From the NCBI GenBank assembly GCA_022559845.1, contig CM040120.1:308982740-309046739 (forward strand): 64,000 bases of DNA, given 5' to 3'. This stretch comes from Amorphophallus konjac. Taxonomy: Eukaryota; Streptophyta; Magnoliopsida; Alismatales; Araceae. Position numbers and translations under genes: made by a program. Shown here piece by piece: positions 32,808-44,400 of the stretch. The number at the start of each line of letters is the position of its first letter. Within the stretch, counting starts at the first letter, position 1. A model generated the notes under the pieces. The model was given only the letters and a program-made list of their open reading frames with translations, ran no database searches and was not told the origin of the DNA.

Positions 32808-34233
32808 TGTTGGACGCACTCTCTTTTGTGGCATATCGGTTGTTATATCGAGTGTTCTTTTATAGGTTTATCAGTTTATCAAGTGCGAGGGCGTGCCAGT
32901 CACATAATGACAATGTGTTCAGGCTTCGAGACTGGAGTGGTCCGAAGCCTGTGGTGTGCTCCGTCTGACTAACCATATGATTGTGGGTATCGTGTCGAGA
33001 CCAAGACCCGCCATGTCATAAAGGTCACGGCGTTAATTACATCCCCCCGGAGAGGGGAAAACCTTTGATTAATCACCAAGATAAGGGGCCCAACGACCCA
33101 GATATCAGTTCACACGACCAAATGACTATCGAAGTGAAATTATCAAAATCCCCTACATGAGGATGCAGCGGAGTATCAAAAATTATGCCGGTCACGTCTG
33201 GACCCTTTCATCTTCGAATGGGAGTCCAGATCAAAGAATGTCCCAAGTATATGGGCGATACTGGTACAAACGTATACCAGGATATGGCAAGTTTAATGTG
33301 TGGAATATAACAAAATTTGGACAAATCCCGGTTAAAACGGTCAGAAATCAGTTGGTTTATCGGCCCGGTGCGAGGTCAGGTCATGACCGAAATGGGGGGT
33401 GATCCCCGAGGTCAAGGCATGTCCCACGTGGGCATCATTGATATTCCTGATGCCAAGGATCGATGAGGGAGATATTCTAGATGATTCGCCGTTGAATTGT
33501 TAAGGGAGATATTATGTTTTGTTTTTTTGTGTGCATTTTATGCATAGTACTTTTGGGTGTTCCATTGTTTAGGGTTCATTCTTCTTTCTTCTTCTTTGTT
33601 GTATTCTTCAAGAATCTGCATCCACTCAGAAGGGCGCCAATTCAAGAATTGGCGTCCCCTAAGTAGACGCTAATTTCCTTATTAAGTTTTACCTCGAGGA
33701 ATCGGCATCTGTTCAGAAAGGCGTTCATTAATTGGTGCCCCTCTACACAGGCGTTAATTCTGGATGCTTATTTATTCTTTTATCTGATTTTTGGTTCAAG
33801 GGAATGGCGCCTTCTCGGGAGGCCATTCGTTAATTAGCGTCTGTTAAGTGGATGTTAATTACAAATTTTATTTTCTTATATCAGATTCTTAAACTGAGAA
33901 TTGACGTCTTTTCAGAAGTCGGTAATTAAATGGTGGCCGTTTGTTTGGTCACTGATTACTGGAATTAGTGGCGTCTGGAGTGGGCGCCGATTCTTTCAGT
34001 GGCAGGGACCTCAAACACAGGCTCCTTCACGGGCTTCAACTTAGCTTGTTTCATCATATTTTAGGTTCATTTAAGCCTTCTTTCTTTAAGAATTTCTCTT
34101 GTTCGTGATATGTCCACATAAAAAGGGGAGCTAAAATGCGTGGATATGCATGTGTCATTTTTTTTGGAAATTTAATCCCTTTTCGCGAGATCACCCCTCG
34201 GGTACGTGGCAGAGTTCTCGACTCACGCATAAT
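32808..34233 (-). repeat. Probable 5' LTR or U3 of Tat (minus)
   Basis: Non-coding. On the minus strand there is a TATA box (TATAAAA, 32864-32858). To the right (upstream on the minus strand) is a block at 33600-34000 made of repeated ggcgcc/aattggcg modules, including the perfect inverted repeat ggcgccaattc..gaattggcg at 33635-33657. The TATA box is only about 50 bp from the presumed LTR end, which is unusually short, so the boundary is provisional. The middle part (32960-33480) shows nothing recognisable. The solo LTR insertion at 34234 ends the readable part. Confidence 0.45.
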
Positions 34234-34238
34234 GGGGG
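34234..34238. repeat. Target-site duplication of solo LTR, left copy
   Basis: ggggg here and ggggg at 43217-43221, directly outside tgttgg and ccaaca ends. Confidence 0.75.
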
Positions 34239-35103
34239 TGTTGGCCTCGGTAGGTGAGCGGACAAGAAGGGGGGTTGAATTGTCCCCCACTCGAGATGGC
34301 AAATTTAAAACTAACACGCGGAATTAACAGTTTTAACAAGATTGAAGAGCATAAACTAAATAAGGTAAACTAAGGTTCTCTCAACCTCGCCGAGCTCACT
34401 TGATCATTCAAACGAATTAAGCAATGAAGCACACAACCACGAAACAAACCACCAGACATAATGATTTTTAAGGTAGTTCGGGACCACGACGAGCTCCCTA
34501 CGTCCACCCCTTACCAAACTGGTAATGCTTCACTCGGGGATAAATCTCCAACACAGAGCAATGCTCCAACTCACACGCAGGACGATGCCTGCACACACAC
34601 ACTGGGGCACGCCCCAACACACACATGGAGACAGAGTCTCCAACACGATCCGACAGTGGATCCACACTCACACACATGAGCTGCAACAACCGCAGCACAA
34701 TAAACCCACAACCGTACGCAGACGGTTCTCACACACTATTTCTTAGTTCAAAGAAATTAGAGACAAATATCCAAAATATGCTCAAACCAAAATATAAGAC
34801 ATGAAAAGCATCACAAACAACAGATATAAGATGTAGAAATAATCTCCCTTGATCTCCAATGGACGGTTGATCATGTTCTTTGAAGCTCAAGTCGGAGGGA
34901 GAACAGATCGACACGATTTCAGCATCCTCTTGATCGTCTCCTCATTCCACTCCTCCTTTTCTTCTTCCACAACCCTTAAAAATGACTTGAAGGAGATGAA
35001 ATCAGATCTTCTCTTGTAGCTCCACTCCTTTTCCCTCTTCTTCACCTACAAGATAGAAAGAATAGGCACATTAGGTTTTTCTCATTCTCAAATTCGGAGT
35101 TCA

Positions 35104-35121
35104 CATGTCCTTATATATTAG
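35104..35121 (-). promoter_or_regulatory. TATA region of the solo LTR
   Basis: On the minus strand AATATATAAGGACATGTG, compared with aatatatataaggagcatgtg in element 1. The motif array lies 170-310 bp upstream of it. Confidence 0.65.
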
Positions 35122-35286
35122 AGTGGCCAAAAGACAACTAAAACCCTTCTAGACCCTTCCAAAAACACCCAAATAGGTGTACCAAGAACCCAGGGGCATA
35201 TGGGTAAGTTTAGAGCCCAAGAGGATTGAGTTTAATGAGTTTCAGACTGAGTTTGAAAAGCTTGTTCTGGAGTGCCCGTCGGGTTT

Positions 35287-35419
35287 GGTCGACCGACCCA
35301 TCTAGTTCGGTCGACCGAACTAGACAGAGCATATTAGCATTACAGTACGTCGACGCAGCCTTTATCAGGGGGTCGGCCTGTCTTCATTGGTCGACCGAAA
35401 TTGCCTTTTGGTCTACCGA
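35287..35419. repeat. GGTCGACCGA palindrome repeats in the solo LTR
   Basis: ggtcgaccga at 35287, 35309 and 35389, the variant ggtctaccga at 35410, and related ggtcggcc and acgtcgacgc between them. The position upstream of the TATA box equals that of the motif array in element 1. Confidence 0.75.
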
Positions 35420-36357
35420 AAAACCTACAAAACAGAGAAATCGAGTTAAAACCATGGGTTTTCATATGCATTGAAGCCACCTTCCATTTGATCAAAGTCT
35501 AGGTGTCTAGGGAGCCGATAAAACAGTGTAAAACACATTTCCACACTTAGACTCAATTTCACTAAGATATACATGAATGGTTTAGCTTAAGAGTTTTATG
35601 AAGAACATGCATGTACATTATGAAATGAGTTGCATAAAAGGCTTTACAGAAAAAGATCATCCAATTCTCACTAACAAGGCTTTTGATAAGTCAAGAGGAG
35701 TATGCATGGAATGCATTCAACACTATGCAAAAGACCCATGAAATCTCATTTCAAAATGACCCTTCTTCACAATCTCCATAACCCCATGAGTGGTATAGAA
35801 AATCTTAAACATGTATGAACCTTGAAAAACCAATCACACATAAAGCCAAGTCGACTTCCCAGCCAACCAAGTCAACTTGCATCATGAACAGACACAAGTA
35901 CAAGGTGCATGAAAACACTTAGTAAATAAGGTTATCCACATTTAAACATCAAGATCAACTTACCATGCATTTAGACCATATGAATGATCATCATGTAACC
36001 AAATCTTACCAAGAGTGATGTAAGCATATTAAACAAACATGATCCTTGAAAAACCTATGCAGAAAATCATTTGAAACCCCAATTTTTCTCAACCAAGGAT
36101 CAAGACCTTGTGCCCATGCATTCAACCTACATGACTGAAATATGTAAGTACATTTAACCATTTTCCACCATGATTGATATAAAGGACTTAAACACATTAT
36201 GAACCTCAAGGATCCATGAAGGAACCATAAATAAGATGCATGAAAGCTCAACCATAGAAAATTAGTATGGGCATCATTCAACGAAGATATCAACCTTCTT
36301 GAGCATGATTCACAAAATTAATAGATGATCTCAAATGGAGGGCTCATTCACAAATGT

Positions 36358-38622
36358 TGGTACGGACACCCGAGCAGTTACGTCGAGCCACCGGTACCGC
36401 ATGCGGAGCACGACTCGAGCCACTTCAGCGTCCATCTGGCTCGGAGACAGTCTGGAGACTCCCCCTTGAGTCTCGACTTTTATCATATTTGTTTAGATTT
36501 TATTTATGTGTAATGTGTGTTTGTTTCATTTTATTCGGTTTGTAATTTTGATTGTAAAAGGGGTTTATTTACAAAATGGGACCCCCGGGTCCCACGGGCC
36601 CCCCAGACCTCCTCCCATTGAGCCACCTCAGCCTAGGGCCCCATGTGGGGTTAGTCAAAATATCAAATGGAGGCATCTAGAAGGTTGAATGGTAAAAGAC
36701 ACATGGGAGACAATTGGACTTCAAAGTCCAAGGTAGGCCACCTACCATGTCAAGCTTGTTCCCTTGGTCAATAGCTCCCCCCCCCCCTCTTTGTATTTTA
36801 TTTATTTTTTGTGTGTGTTGGTCACACTTAATCTAGGCCACCCATTTCCCCATCCCTAGATCCAATGGTGGATATTGGATTTGATATGTAACCTATAAAA
36901 TCTTGTATTTTCCCATTTGGAAGAATTAATGCATTTGAATCAAAGAAATTGTTGGAGTAGCCTTGGGCGCCCCCTTCCTCTCTCCTCCCACTCCCCCTTG
37001 CAGCTGTGACGGTTGCCATTCTGAGGTGTGATGCCTCCCTTATCGTTCCGGTGATCGCCGCCGCCGCCATCGTGCCGCCCTCGCATCGCCACGGTTCTCA
37101 TCGGTATTCTATCCGTGCAGTGCAGCAGCAGCTTGTCCGAATTTTTCAGCTCTCCCCCGTGATCTTCAGGGCACCAAATTTGGAGGGGATGTTCTAGGGA
37201 TGTCAACCACACCACAGAAAATTCGGTTGGCCTTCTAGTTCACTTTTTTCTAATTTTTCATTTTCGTCCAACTTTCAATTTCAGTTCTGCCAGTTTCAGA
37301 TCTGATTTCCATCTTTCCTGAGTTTCCCATCTTCGATCCCTTTTGTGATTTTTCCCAGAGCTCCCAATTTTACTGGGTGTTCTACCCATCAACCCCTCCA
37401 CCCACGATTTTTCTTGATTTTTGGTCAGCCCCCCCATCTATTTTCTAAAAATCGTTTTCAGAGTCATCTACAGTATTGTCTGCCAGTTTCCATATCCGAC
37501 CACTCGCCAGTGTTAAAATCATAACAAATCATAGCCTCCTCCAATCCTTCCACAAAAATTATGGCTGTTTTCCTTGTTTAAATCCCTACAACTTTGGTGA
37601 AGTGCTCAGGATCTGAATCGGATTTCTACTTTGCGGTCAACGGCAGTTCTCAGACAACTCACCTGCTGATCTGAGAGTTCAGGTACTGTACAACAGGAAC
37701 TTCAAAATTCAACAAAGTCTAGATCCACGCAGATCCAGGTCCTCTCTTTGGGCCTAGATTAAAGGATTTCAAGAGAGCTTTCCAACGATAGCTCCTGTTC
37801 CCCGATCCAACATCGGGATTGGTCGCAGCGGCCGATCTTGCCGGAGCGCGCTCCGAAAAATAGAAACCAGAATCCGTGGGCAGCCACTTCACAACGTGGA
37901 GATCGGAGCCGATCGGCCACCGACCAGAGTTTCGGCCGACCGCCATCCAGGGAGGCGCGCCACCAGGGGTCCCCATCACAGCGGGCCCCACCCCAGCAGG
38001 TCGGGAGGATAGCGCCATCCGTGGGCCCCACGGACCCGTAGATCGCGTCGTCCGGACAGCACTTTAGACGTGTGTTCGGCACCGCCGGGCGACATCAAGA
38101 TGCTGCCCGTCAACCCGATTCGTGTGATTCCTGGGCCCCGCATGTGACCTTTTACCTCCCTGCGTGGAGTGGGTTAAATATTTGTACCGCTGTAATATTG
38201 TTTAACTGGGAGTCCGTAAATCGACCGGGGTTGTCTTCGCCACGCCGGGTGCGTGGAGGTAACGGTCTAAACTTCTCGGCGTTACTTTGCTTAGCTAGTA
38301 TACGGTCTTATGCCACTGCGAGAGTGTAGGTTCCTAGCCCGTGTGTTCATGTCGCCGCTGTGAGTGTGAGAGTGACCCTTCCCGCGACTCTATCCGAGTC
38401 CAAAAGTTGAGTCAGACTACCTTGAACTCTGCCGGTTCCTTAACCGCGCACGATCCACGCTTTCCCTCGCTTGGGACGACGAGTGAGCTTGCACTTCTAT
38501 TAGCGACGTGTAGCCCATAGGAGCTCTTAGTGTCGAGCCGAGGTTGCTCTAGTAGTCGTGTCATTGCTGGTCGAGTCGTGTCCGTCTCATATAGCATCGT
38601 CTCCTCAGTCCGTCCCGCATCA
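36358..38622 (+). repeat. 5' LTR of the chromovirus-like element (2265 bp)
   Basis: TGGTACGGACACC to CCCGCATCA. Plus-strand TATA (cctataaaatc) at 36893-36903 and a poly-C run at 36778-36790. GC-rich R/U5. Open frames seen in it on either strand are repeated in the 3' LTR with changes and have no coding signature. Confidence 0.88.
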
Positions 38623-38625
38623 GTT

Positions 38626-38637
38626 TGGTATCAGAGG
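38626..38637 (+). other. Primer binding site of the chromovirus-like element
   Basis: tggtatcagagg, three bases after the LTR end: initiator tRNA-Met type with the last base changed. Confidence 0.8.
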
Positions 38638-38717
38638 TTAGGGAACCAGGCTGTTCTCACAGACTGGGATCTTGAGCTACGAAGTTCGAGGACGAACCTT
38701 TCCAAGTGGAGGGGTTT

Positions 38718-39689
38718 TGATGGGAATCAAGTCAGCTGCCAGGCCGAAGCGGATCGTGGACGTTGCCAGGCCAAAGATGAAGGTGCTCTAGGTCCCTAGC
38801 GTGACCTGGATGAAGGCGCTATGGTCCCCTAGCGTGATCTTAAGAACGTGCTGGTCGTCCCTAGCGCGATCTCAGACAGAAACGGGGCTGCAGATGGTCC
38901 AACTTCCCGGCGCCGAACTCCTCAAAGTCTTCAATGTCTGCTATCTTCCATGGTTGCAAATCGACGTGTTAGCGTCGTTTTGTCTTCCCCTTTCCCTATA
39001 TATGTACCCCCTTTCGTTTGATTAAGCAATCGAAGCATGAATCTATGAGTGTTCTTGAGTGTAGCCCATGGCTATCTTTCCCAATCTTTGGAAACCCCCT
39101 TCATCCGTCCCTCTATGGGTACGAGGCCCAATTCTATCTCCCTGATCCTCTCCCTTTCCCCTTCAATGGAGGACGATTGAAGCCTCGGATGCATCGGCTC
39201 TGAGACAGGGTCGAGTGTGAGGCTCCATTCGGAGCTTCGTTCTTCTTCCAACCAACGATTCCACTTCCCCCACCTCCGCCAAAGATGCTGTTACGATCAA
39301 GATGGAGCTTGATTGCACCGGTCCTACAATGGGTTCGGGCGAGAGGCCCCAATCAAGCTTCCTCACGGCCTAACATCATCTACGTCCACCTTTCTTCCCT
39401 TGCCGCTCACTCCACATCCACCTTCCCAAAAGTTATCCTAGATAGTATTAGGTTGGTTTGATTTCATTTTAAGCATTCCCAGTGTGTTATCTATCCTCCT
39501 GTGTGTTGTCCCCTTGTGTTTTGAACCCCCTGAGTCATCCACGGGAGCCCCAACGTCGAGGTTTTTCGTTCTGCTACTGTCTGAGAACGCGCGTAAACGA
39601 TATAGCGCGTTCTTCAGAACGCGCTAGGAGGCTATAGCGCGACTATGAGCAGAAGGAAGAAGAAGACCCCCCACTTCCGTCCCGCATCA
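38718..39689 (+). repeat. LTR-like segment of another family inside the element
   Basis: It is preceded by a purine tract (aagtggagggg, 38704-38714) and by ttcgaggacgaac, the form in which chromovirus pol genes end. It begins TGATGGGAATC, has a TATA box (ccctatatatg, about 38995-39004) and ends tcccgcatca at 39689. The last ten bases equal the end of the outer LTRs. This is the arrangement expected if a deletion joined the primer site directly to the 3' end of a related element. Palindromic agaacgcgc/gcgcgttct copies lie at 39584-39624. Confidence 0.55.
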
Positions 39690-40003
39690 ACCGCTGGGTC
39701 CCTATATGCAACTAGATCCGAAATATTAAAAGTAGAGCTTATACCGTATTCCTCGGGCAAGTCCACAACATACGCATTGGATCCAACGCGTTTCAATACT
39801 CTAAATGGACCGGCTCCGCGAGCTTGCAACTTCTTAACGGTTCCAGAGGGAAACCGTTCAGGTCTTACCCTGATCATGACATATTCGCCCTCTTGGAACT
39901 CTCGGTGGTGTCGATGGGCATCAACTAGCTTCTTATACCGTACATTGCTGGCCTCAATGTGACGACGGACGTCGTCATGCAGACTCCTAACATGCTTAGC
40001 AAA
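39690..40003 (-). pseudogene. pol: Chromovirus integrase C-terminal fragment, inverted
   Basis: On the minus strand: KHVRSLHDDVRRHIEASNVR, YKKLVDAHRHHREFQEGEYV, MIRVRPERFPSGTVKKLQAR, GAGPFRVLKRVGSNAYVVDL and STFNISDLVAYRDP. This is the conserved region between the integrase core and chromodomain of plant chromoviruses (GDxVxVRxxxxRFPxG ... FNVxDLxPY). It is opposite to the LTRs and to the chromodomain downstream. Breakpoints are near 39690, immediately after cccgcatca, and near 40003 in a poly-A run. Confidence 0.85.
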
Positions 40004-40547
40004 AGAAAAAAAAACACACGGATGAACACACAACCCTAAACAAACCTAATGTTAGTTCGACCCAATCATATGCAAGGTGGTCCAGGACATCCGAATGTGT
40101 GCCATGCATACACTAGATGCAACCGATGGTTGGCGGAAAGTGGGACTCCTAGACATCCTACTTTGTCCCTAGCATGCGGCTGCCCATTAGATTTGGGAGG
40201 GCTAGGAGGGCCGGAAGTAGGTGTATCGGGCTTGGATGTGGGAGGATTGGGAGATCTAAAACTCCCTTTGTCAACACCCCTAGATGTAGGTAAGGCATGC
40301 CATGTTCCCCAATCATCGGACCTATTGCTATGTGAAGGTTGATTGGCCTGAGTGGGAAGGGTGTGGTAGTGGATTCCCTCGAAGAAGTGAAGTATATATG
40401 GTGGATCAAGGGGCCCACTATGGAATGGGTCAAAGGGATCGAAGAAGGTATGACCCCTTGTGGTGGGTTCCCACAAGTCACAGTCCCATGTGTAGAAGTC
40501 TTGAAGGTGTGGATGGTCACCTCCATGCCCCTTTGTCACGACAGCGT
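40004..40547. other. Unassigned interior of the chromovirus-like element
   Basis: No recognised domain. The minus frame 40539-40066 is open (157 codons, Pro/His/Thr-rich) but has no coding signature that I know. Confidence 0.4.
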
Positions 40548-40919
40548 GAGCATATAGATCATATACTGGATGAGCAGGTGACAGTTACCAAGAGTGGATC
40601 CTACCCACGCTACCTAGTGCGATGGAGAGGACGGCCCGCTACCGAGGACACATGGATCACGCATGGCGAGTTGCAGCGGATTGATCCGGACCTTCTGGAG
40701 CGATACCGAAGCGATGCAGACCCTTACTCGACAGGGTCGAGTTTCTCCCACCCGGGGAGAATTGGTGCGGACACCCGAGCAGTTACGCCGAACCACCGGT
40801 ACCGCACGCGGAAGCACGACTCGAGCCACTTCAACGTCCATCTGGCTTGGAGACAGTCTGGAGACTCCCCCTTAAGTCTCGACATTTATCATATTTGTTT
40901 ATATTTTATTTGTGTGTAA
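40548..40919 (+). pseudogene. Chromodomain, partial, read into the 3' LTR
   Basis: EHIDHILDEQVTVTKSGSYP and RYLVRWRGRPATEDTWITHG, then ELQRIDPDLLERY: a chromodomain with the aromatic and acidic residues of chromovirus integrases. Such domains bind methylated histone H3 tails and bias insertion into heterochromatin. The frame runs on into the 3' LTR (from 40763) to a stop at 40917-40919. The integrase core that should precede it is absent. Confidence 0.85.
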
Positions 40920-43023
40920 CGTGTGTTTGTTTCATTTTATTCGGTTTGTAATTTTGATTGTAAGAGGGGTTTATTTGCAAAATGGGACCCTCGGGTCCCA
41001 CGGGCCCCCCAGACCACCTCCCATTGAGCCACCTCAGCCTAGGGCCCCATGTGGGGTTAGTTAACATTTCAAATGGAGGCATCTAGAAGGTTGAATGGTA
41101 AAAGACACATGGGAGACAATTGGACTTCAAAGTCCAAGGTAGGCCACCTACCATGTCAAGCTTGTTCCCTTGGTCAATAGCCCCCCCCCCCTTTGTATTT
41201 TATTTATTTTTTGTGTGTGTTGGTCACACTTAATCTAGGCCACCCATTTCCCCATCCCTAGATCCAATGGTGGATATTGGATTTGATATGTAACCTATAA
41301 AACCTTGTATTTTCCCATTTGGAAGAATTAATGCATTTGAATCAAAGAAATTGTTGGAGCAGCCTTGGGCGCCCCCTTCCTCTCTCCTCCCCCTCCCCCT
41401 TGCAGCTGTGACGGTTGCCATTCTGAGGTGTGATGCCTCCCTTATCGTTCCGGTGATCGCCGCCGCCGCCATCGTGCCGCCCTCGCACCGCCACGGTTCT
41501 CATCGGTATTCTGTCCGTGCAGTGCAGCAGCAGCTTGTCCGAATTTTTCAGCTCTCCCCCGTGATCTTCAGGGCACCAAATTTGGAGGGGATGTTCTAGG
41601 GATGTCAACCACACCACAGAAAATTCGGTTGGCCTTCTAGTTCACTTTTTTCTAATTTTCCATTTTCGTCCAACTTTCAATTTCAGTTCTGCCAGTTTCA
41701 GATCTGATTTCCATCTTTCCTGAGTTTCCCATCTTCGATCCCTTTTGTGATTTTTCCCAGAGCTCCTAATTTTACTGGGTGTTCTACCCATCAACCCCTC
41801 CACCCACGATTTTTCTTGATTTTTGTTCAGCCCCCTCATCTATTTTCTAAAAATCATTTTCAGAGTCATCTACAGTACTGTCTGCCAGTTTCCAGATCCG
41901 GCCACTCGCCAGTGTTAAAATCATAACAAATCATAGCCTCCTCCAATCCTTCCACAAAAATTATGGCCGTTTTCCTTGTTTAAATCCCTACAACTTTGGT
42001 GAAGTGCTCAGGATCTGAATCGGATTTCTACCTTGCGGTCAACGGCAGTTCTCAGACAACTCACCTGCTGATCTGAGAGTTCGGGTACTGTACAACAGGA
42101 ACTTCAAAATTCAACAAAGTCTAGATCCGTGTAGATCCAGGTCCTCTCTTTGGGCCTAGATTGAAGGATTTCAAGAGAGATTTCCAACGATAGCTCCTGT
42201 TCCCCAATCCAACATCGGGATTGGTCGCAGCGGCCGATCTTGCCGGAGCGCGCTCCGAAAAATAGAAACCAGAATCCGTGGGCAGCCACTTCACAACGTG
42301 GAGATCGGAGCCGATCGGCCACCGACCGGAGTTTCCGGCCGACCGCCATCCAGGGAGGCGCGCCACCAGGGGTCCCCATCACAGCGGGCCCCACCCCAGT
42401 AGGCCGGGAGGACAGTGCCATCCGTGGGCCCCACGGACCCGTAGATCGCGCCGTCCGGACAGCACTTTAGATGCGTGTTCGGCACCGCCGGGCGACATCA
42501 AGATGCTGCCCGTCAACCCGATTCGCGTGATTCCCGGGCCCCGCATGTGACCTTTTACCTCCCTGCGTGGAGTGGGTCAAATATTTGTACCGCTGTAATA
42601 TTGTTTAACCGGGAGTCCGTAAATGGGCCGGGGTTGTCTTCGCCACCCCGGGTGCGTGGAGGTAACGGTCTAAACTTCTCGGAGTTACTTTGCTTAGCTA
42701 GTATACGGTCTTATGCCACTGCGAGAGTGTAGGTTCCTAGCCCGTGTGTTCATGTCGCTGCTGTGAGTGTGAGAGTGACCCGTACCGCGACTCGATCCGA
42801 GTCCGGAAGTTGAGTCAGACTACCTTGAACTCTGCCGGTTCCTTAACCGCGCACGATCCACGCTTTCCCTCGCTTGGGACGACGAGTGAGTTTGCACTTC
42901 TATTAGCGACGTGTAGCCCATAGGAGCTCTTAGTGTCGAGCCGAGGTTGCTCTAGTAGTCGTGTCATTGCTGGTCGAGTCGTGTCCGTCATATAGCGTCG
43001 TCTCCTCAGTCCGTCCCGCATCA
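40763..43023 (+). repeat. 3' LTR of the chromovirus-like element (2261 bp)
   Basis: Matches 36358-38622 with a few percent of changes. Followed by the TSD aatgc (43024-43028). Confidence 0.88.
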
Positions 43024-43221
43024 AATGCACTATAAGATCTCAAAGTTGATAGCTCATTCAAAACTTCACTCAAATGTGAGACCAAATGAATTAGGCCAAA
43101 ACCTTCAAGCAAGCACACACAGTTTTCTTCCACATACACACAATCACAATACACACAATATTTGTTATCATCAAAATCAATATCAATATCAATGAGGGAG
43201 CACAACGAACCCAACAGGGGG

Positions 43222-44139
43222 TTTTCGCCCGGACATAATCCGAGCTTCCTCCACACACTATTTTATATACCCAAGGGGAATTGCAAGCATATGATGAAAT
43301 ATTTATTTTCATGCATATTATGTTCTTAAGTTCGGTCCAATTGTCATCATCATTCAGGTTTTCGTCCTTCAAATTTCCTGGCAAAACTTCGACAGCATCT
43401 CCCCTAGACCCGGAGCATCGGGGGGTGTAAATAGGGTATGCGCCCACGGAGAAACTCCGAGACGGCCCCGAAACAATAAGGTGCTCATGGAAGCGGCAAC
43501 ACCCGATAACCCGGTTTGGACGTGGATATCCCAAGGGTTAGCCTACAAAGGACCCTCACAACCCACGAGTTGCCACAATCCCATCACCGACATGTGGGCT
43601 TGAACTATCGCCGTATGCGGCCTTTAGTATTCACTCCTCAAAGGGAAGCCACCCGGGGTCCACGTTAAGAAGTAACGAGCCCCCGGGGGTCCGTGAGTGA
43701 TCAATAACCCGAAATCTAGAATTTGCAAGAATAATCAGTTATTTTTGGGATTGGATCCCATGTTCCTCGCCCCCTTGGAATCATGGCCATGGAGCCAGTC
43801 CAAATTCCAAAATGGGATTTTGAGAGACGGAATCGCTATACAACAAAGGGGAAAATCAAAAGAGGGACATTCGACGGTCGGCAACTTCGGAATAATACCC
43901 ATGAACTCGGATAGACCCCGTGCCGGTGACCACCGAGCATAATATCTACCTCATCGCACAGATGCTACGGTGAGATTTAAAAAGGGAAATCAACATATCT
44001 AGCGGGAGAGGGAGATAGTGAAATGAGGCAAATGCAATCGATCGCTCTGGAGTTAAACCCCCAATCAAATTGTCTACTGGAAGGAAAGACGTCAGAGGAA
44101 AGCAGATGTGTCATATACATATACATCTATATACATACA

Positions 44140-44175
<36 letters not shown>

Positions 44176-44400
44176 TAGTAACATGTAGGTCCAGTAAAGA
44201 GGGAAGAGCAGAAAAGATCAGGGTTAAAACCCCGCTTTCATTTCTTTGAACGGGACTTTTACACTTCGGCTGCACGGAGCCTTATGAATGGCCAAGAAAG
44301 GAAATAGAAGAAAGGAACTAGAAGAAGAAGAAGTGGAAGAACCTACCCTTTACAACTGGTTCCCTCTCCCCCTCACTCCCTCTCACTCTGCTCTTCTAGC
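43222..44400. other. Unassigned sequence right of the solo LTR
   Basis: No coding region is supported. It would have been contiguous with 34233 before the solo LTR arrived. It contains a TATA-like attttatatacc at 43260 and GC-rich stretches (ggagcatcggggggtg). I recognise no element family. Confidence 0.4.
44130..44168. repeat. (ATAC)n microsatellite
   Basis: About nine uninterrupted atac units, flanked by atatac and atatatat variants (44112-44178). Confidence 0.9.

Larger units (their letters stand above)
11554..34238 (-). mobile_element. Old Tat-lineage Ty3/Gypsy retrotransposon (minus), interrupted
   Basis: Reading from right to left: LTR-like sequence with TATA, primer-site-like TTGGC, a basic upstream ORF (32714-32013), gag N-terminus (31853-31242), Copia element 2 insertion, remaining gag (21374-19720), protease (19297-18419), degenerate G-patch, a second zinc-knuckle module (17404-16890), RT, RNase H, a second RNase H, integrase (to 13176) and a 120-bp tandem array. 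The second, archaeal-type RNase H between RNase H and integrase is diagnostic of the Tat lineage (Ogre, Retand and relatives), and a tandem-repeat 3' UTR is also known there. Many stops and frameshifts, and a mutated RT active site, make it dead. The polypurine tract and 3' LTR are lost to the left of Copia element 1. The right boundary is uncertain because of the solo LTR insertion. Confidence 0.85.
36358..43023 (+). mobile_element. Chromovirus-like Gypsy element, non-autonomous mosaic
   Basis: 5' LTR 36358-38622 and 3' LTR 40763-43023 are nearly identical, both starting tggt(a/g)cggacacc and ending gtcccgcatca, with TSD aatgt/aatgc inside the solo LTR. The interior is only 2.1 kb: a primer site, a short tail-like piece, another LTR-like segment, an integrase C-terminal fragment in reverse orientation and a chromodomain in forward orientation. 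There is no gag, protease or RT. It therefore transposed, or was rearranged, as a composite. The young-looking LTRs suggest that it is one of the most recent insertions in the window. Confidence 0.85.
34239..43216 (-). mobile_element. Solo LTR of a third SIRE-like Copia family, interrupted
   Basis: After removing the nested element at 36358-43028, the two parts (34239-36357 and 43029-43216) make about 2.3 kb bounded by tgttgg and cccaaca with TSD ggggg on both sides. On the minus strand it begins TGTTGGGTTCG and has ttgattttgatgataacaa near its start, the same head motif as the other SIRE-like LTRs here. A TATA core nearly identical to that of element 1 lies at 35121-35104. No internal domain is present, so it is a solo LTR left by LTR-LTR recombination. 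It is a distinct family from elements 1 and 2. Confidence 0.82.

Noticed and set aside
32808..34233. Firm assignment as the 5' LTR of the old Tat element
   Set aside because: The second LTR is missing and the TATA box is too close to the presumed end; kept as probable only.
37006..38330. GC-rich open frames in the chromovirus-like LTRs
   Set aside because: They lie in LTR DNA, are repeated at 41350-42730 with frame changes, and show no coding motif.
40066..40539. Novel 157-codon gene on the minus strand
   Set aside because: Pro/His-rich without domain, inside a rearranged retroelement, no start or context support.
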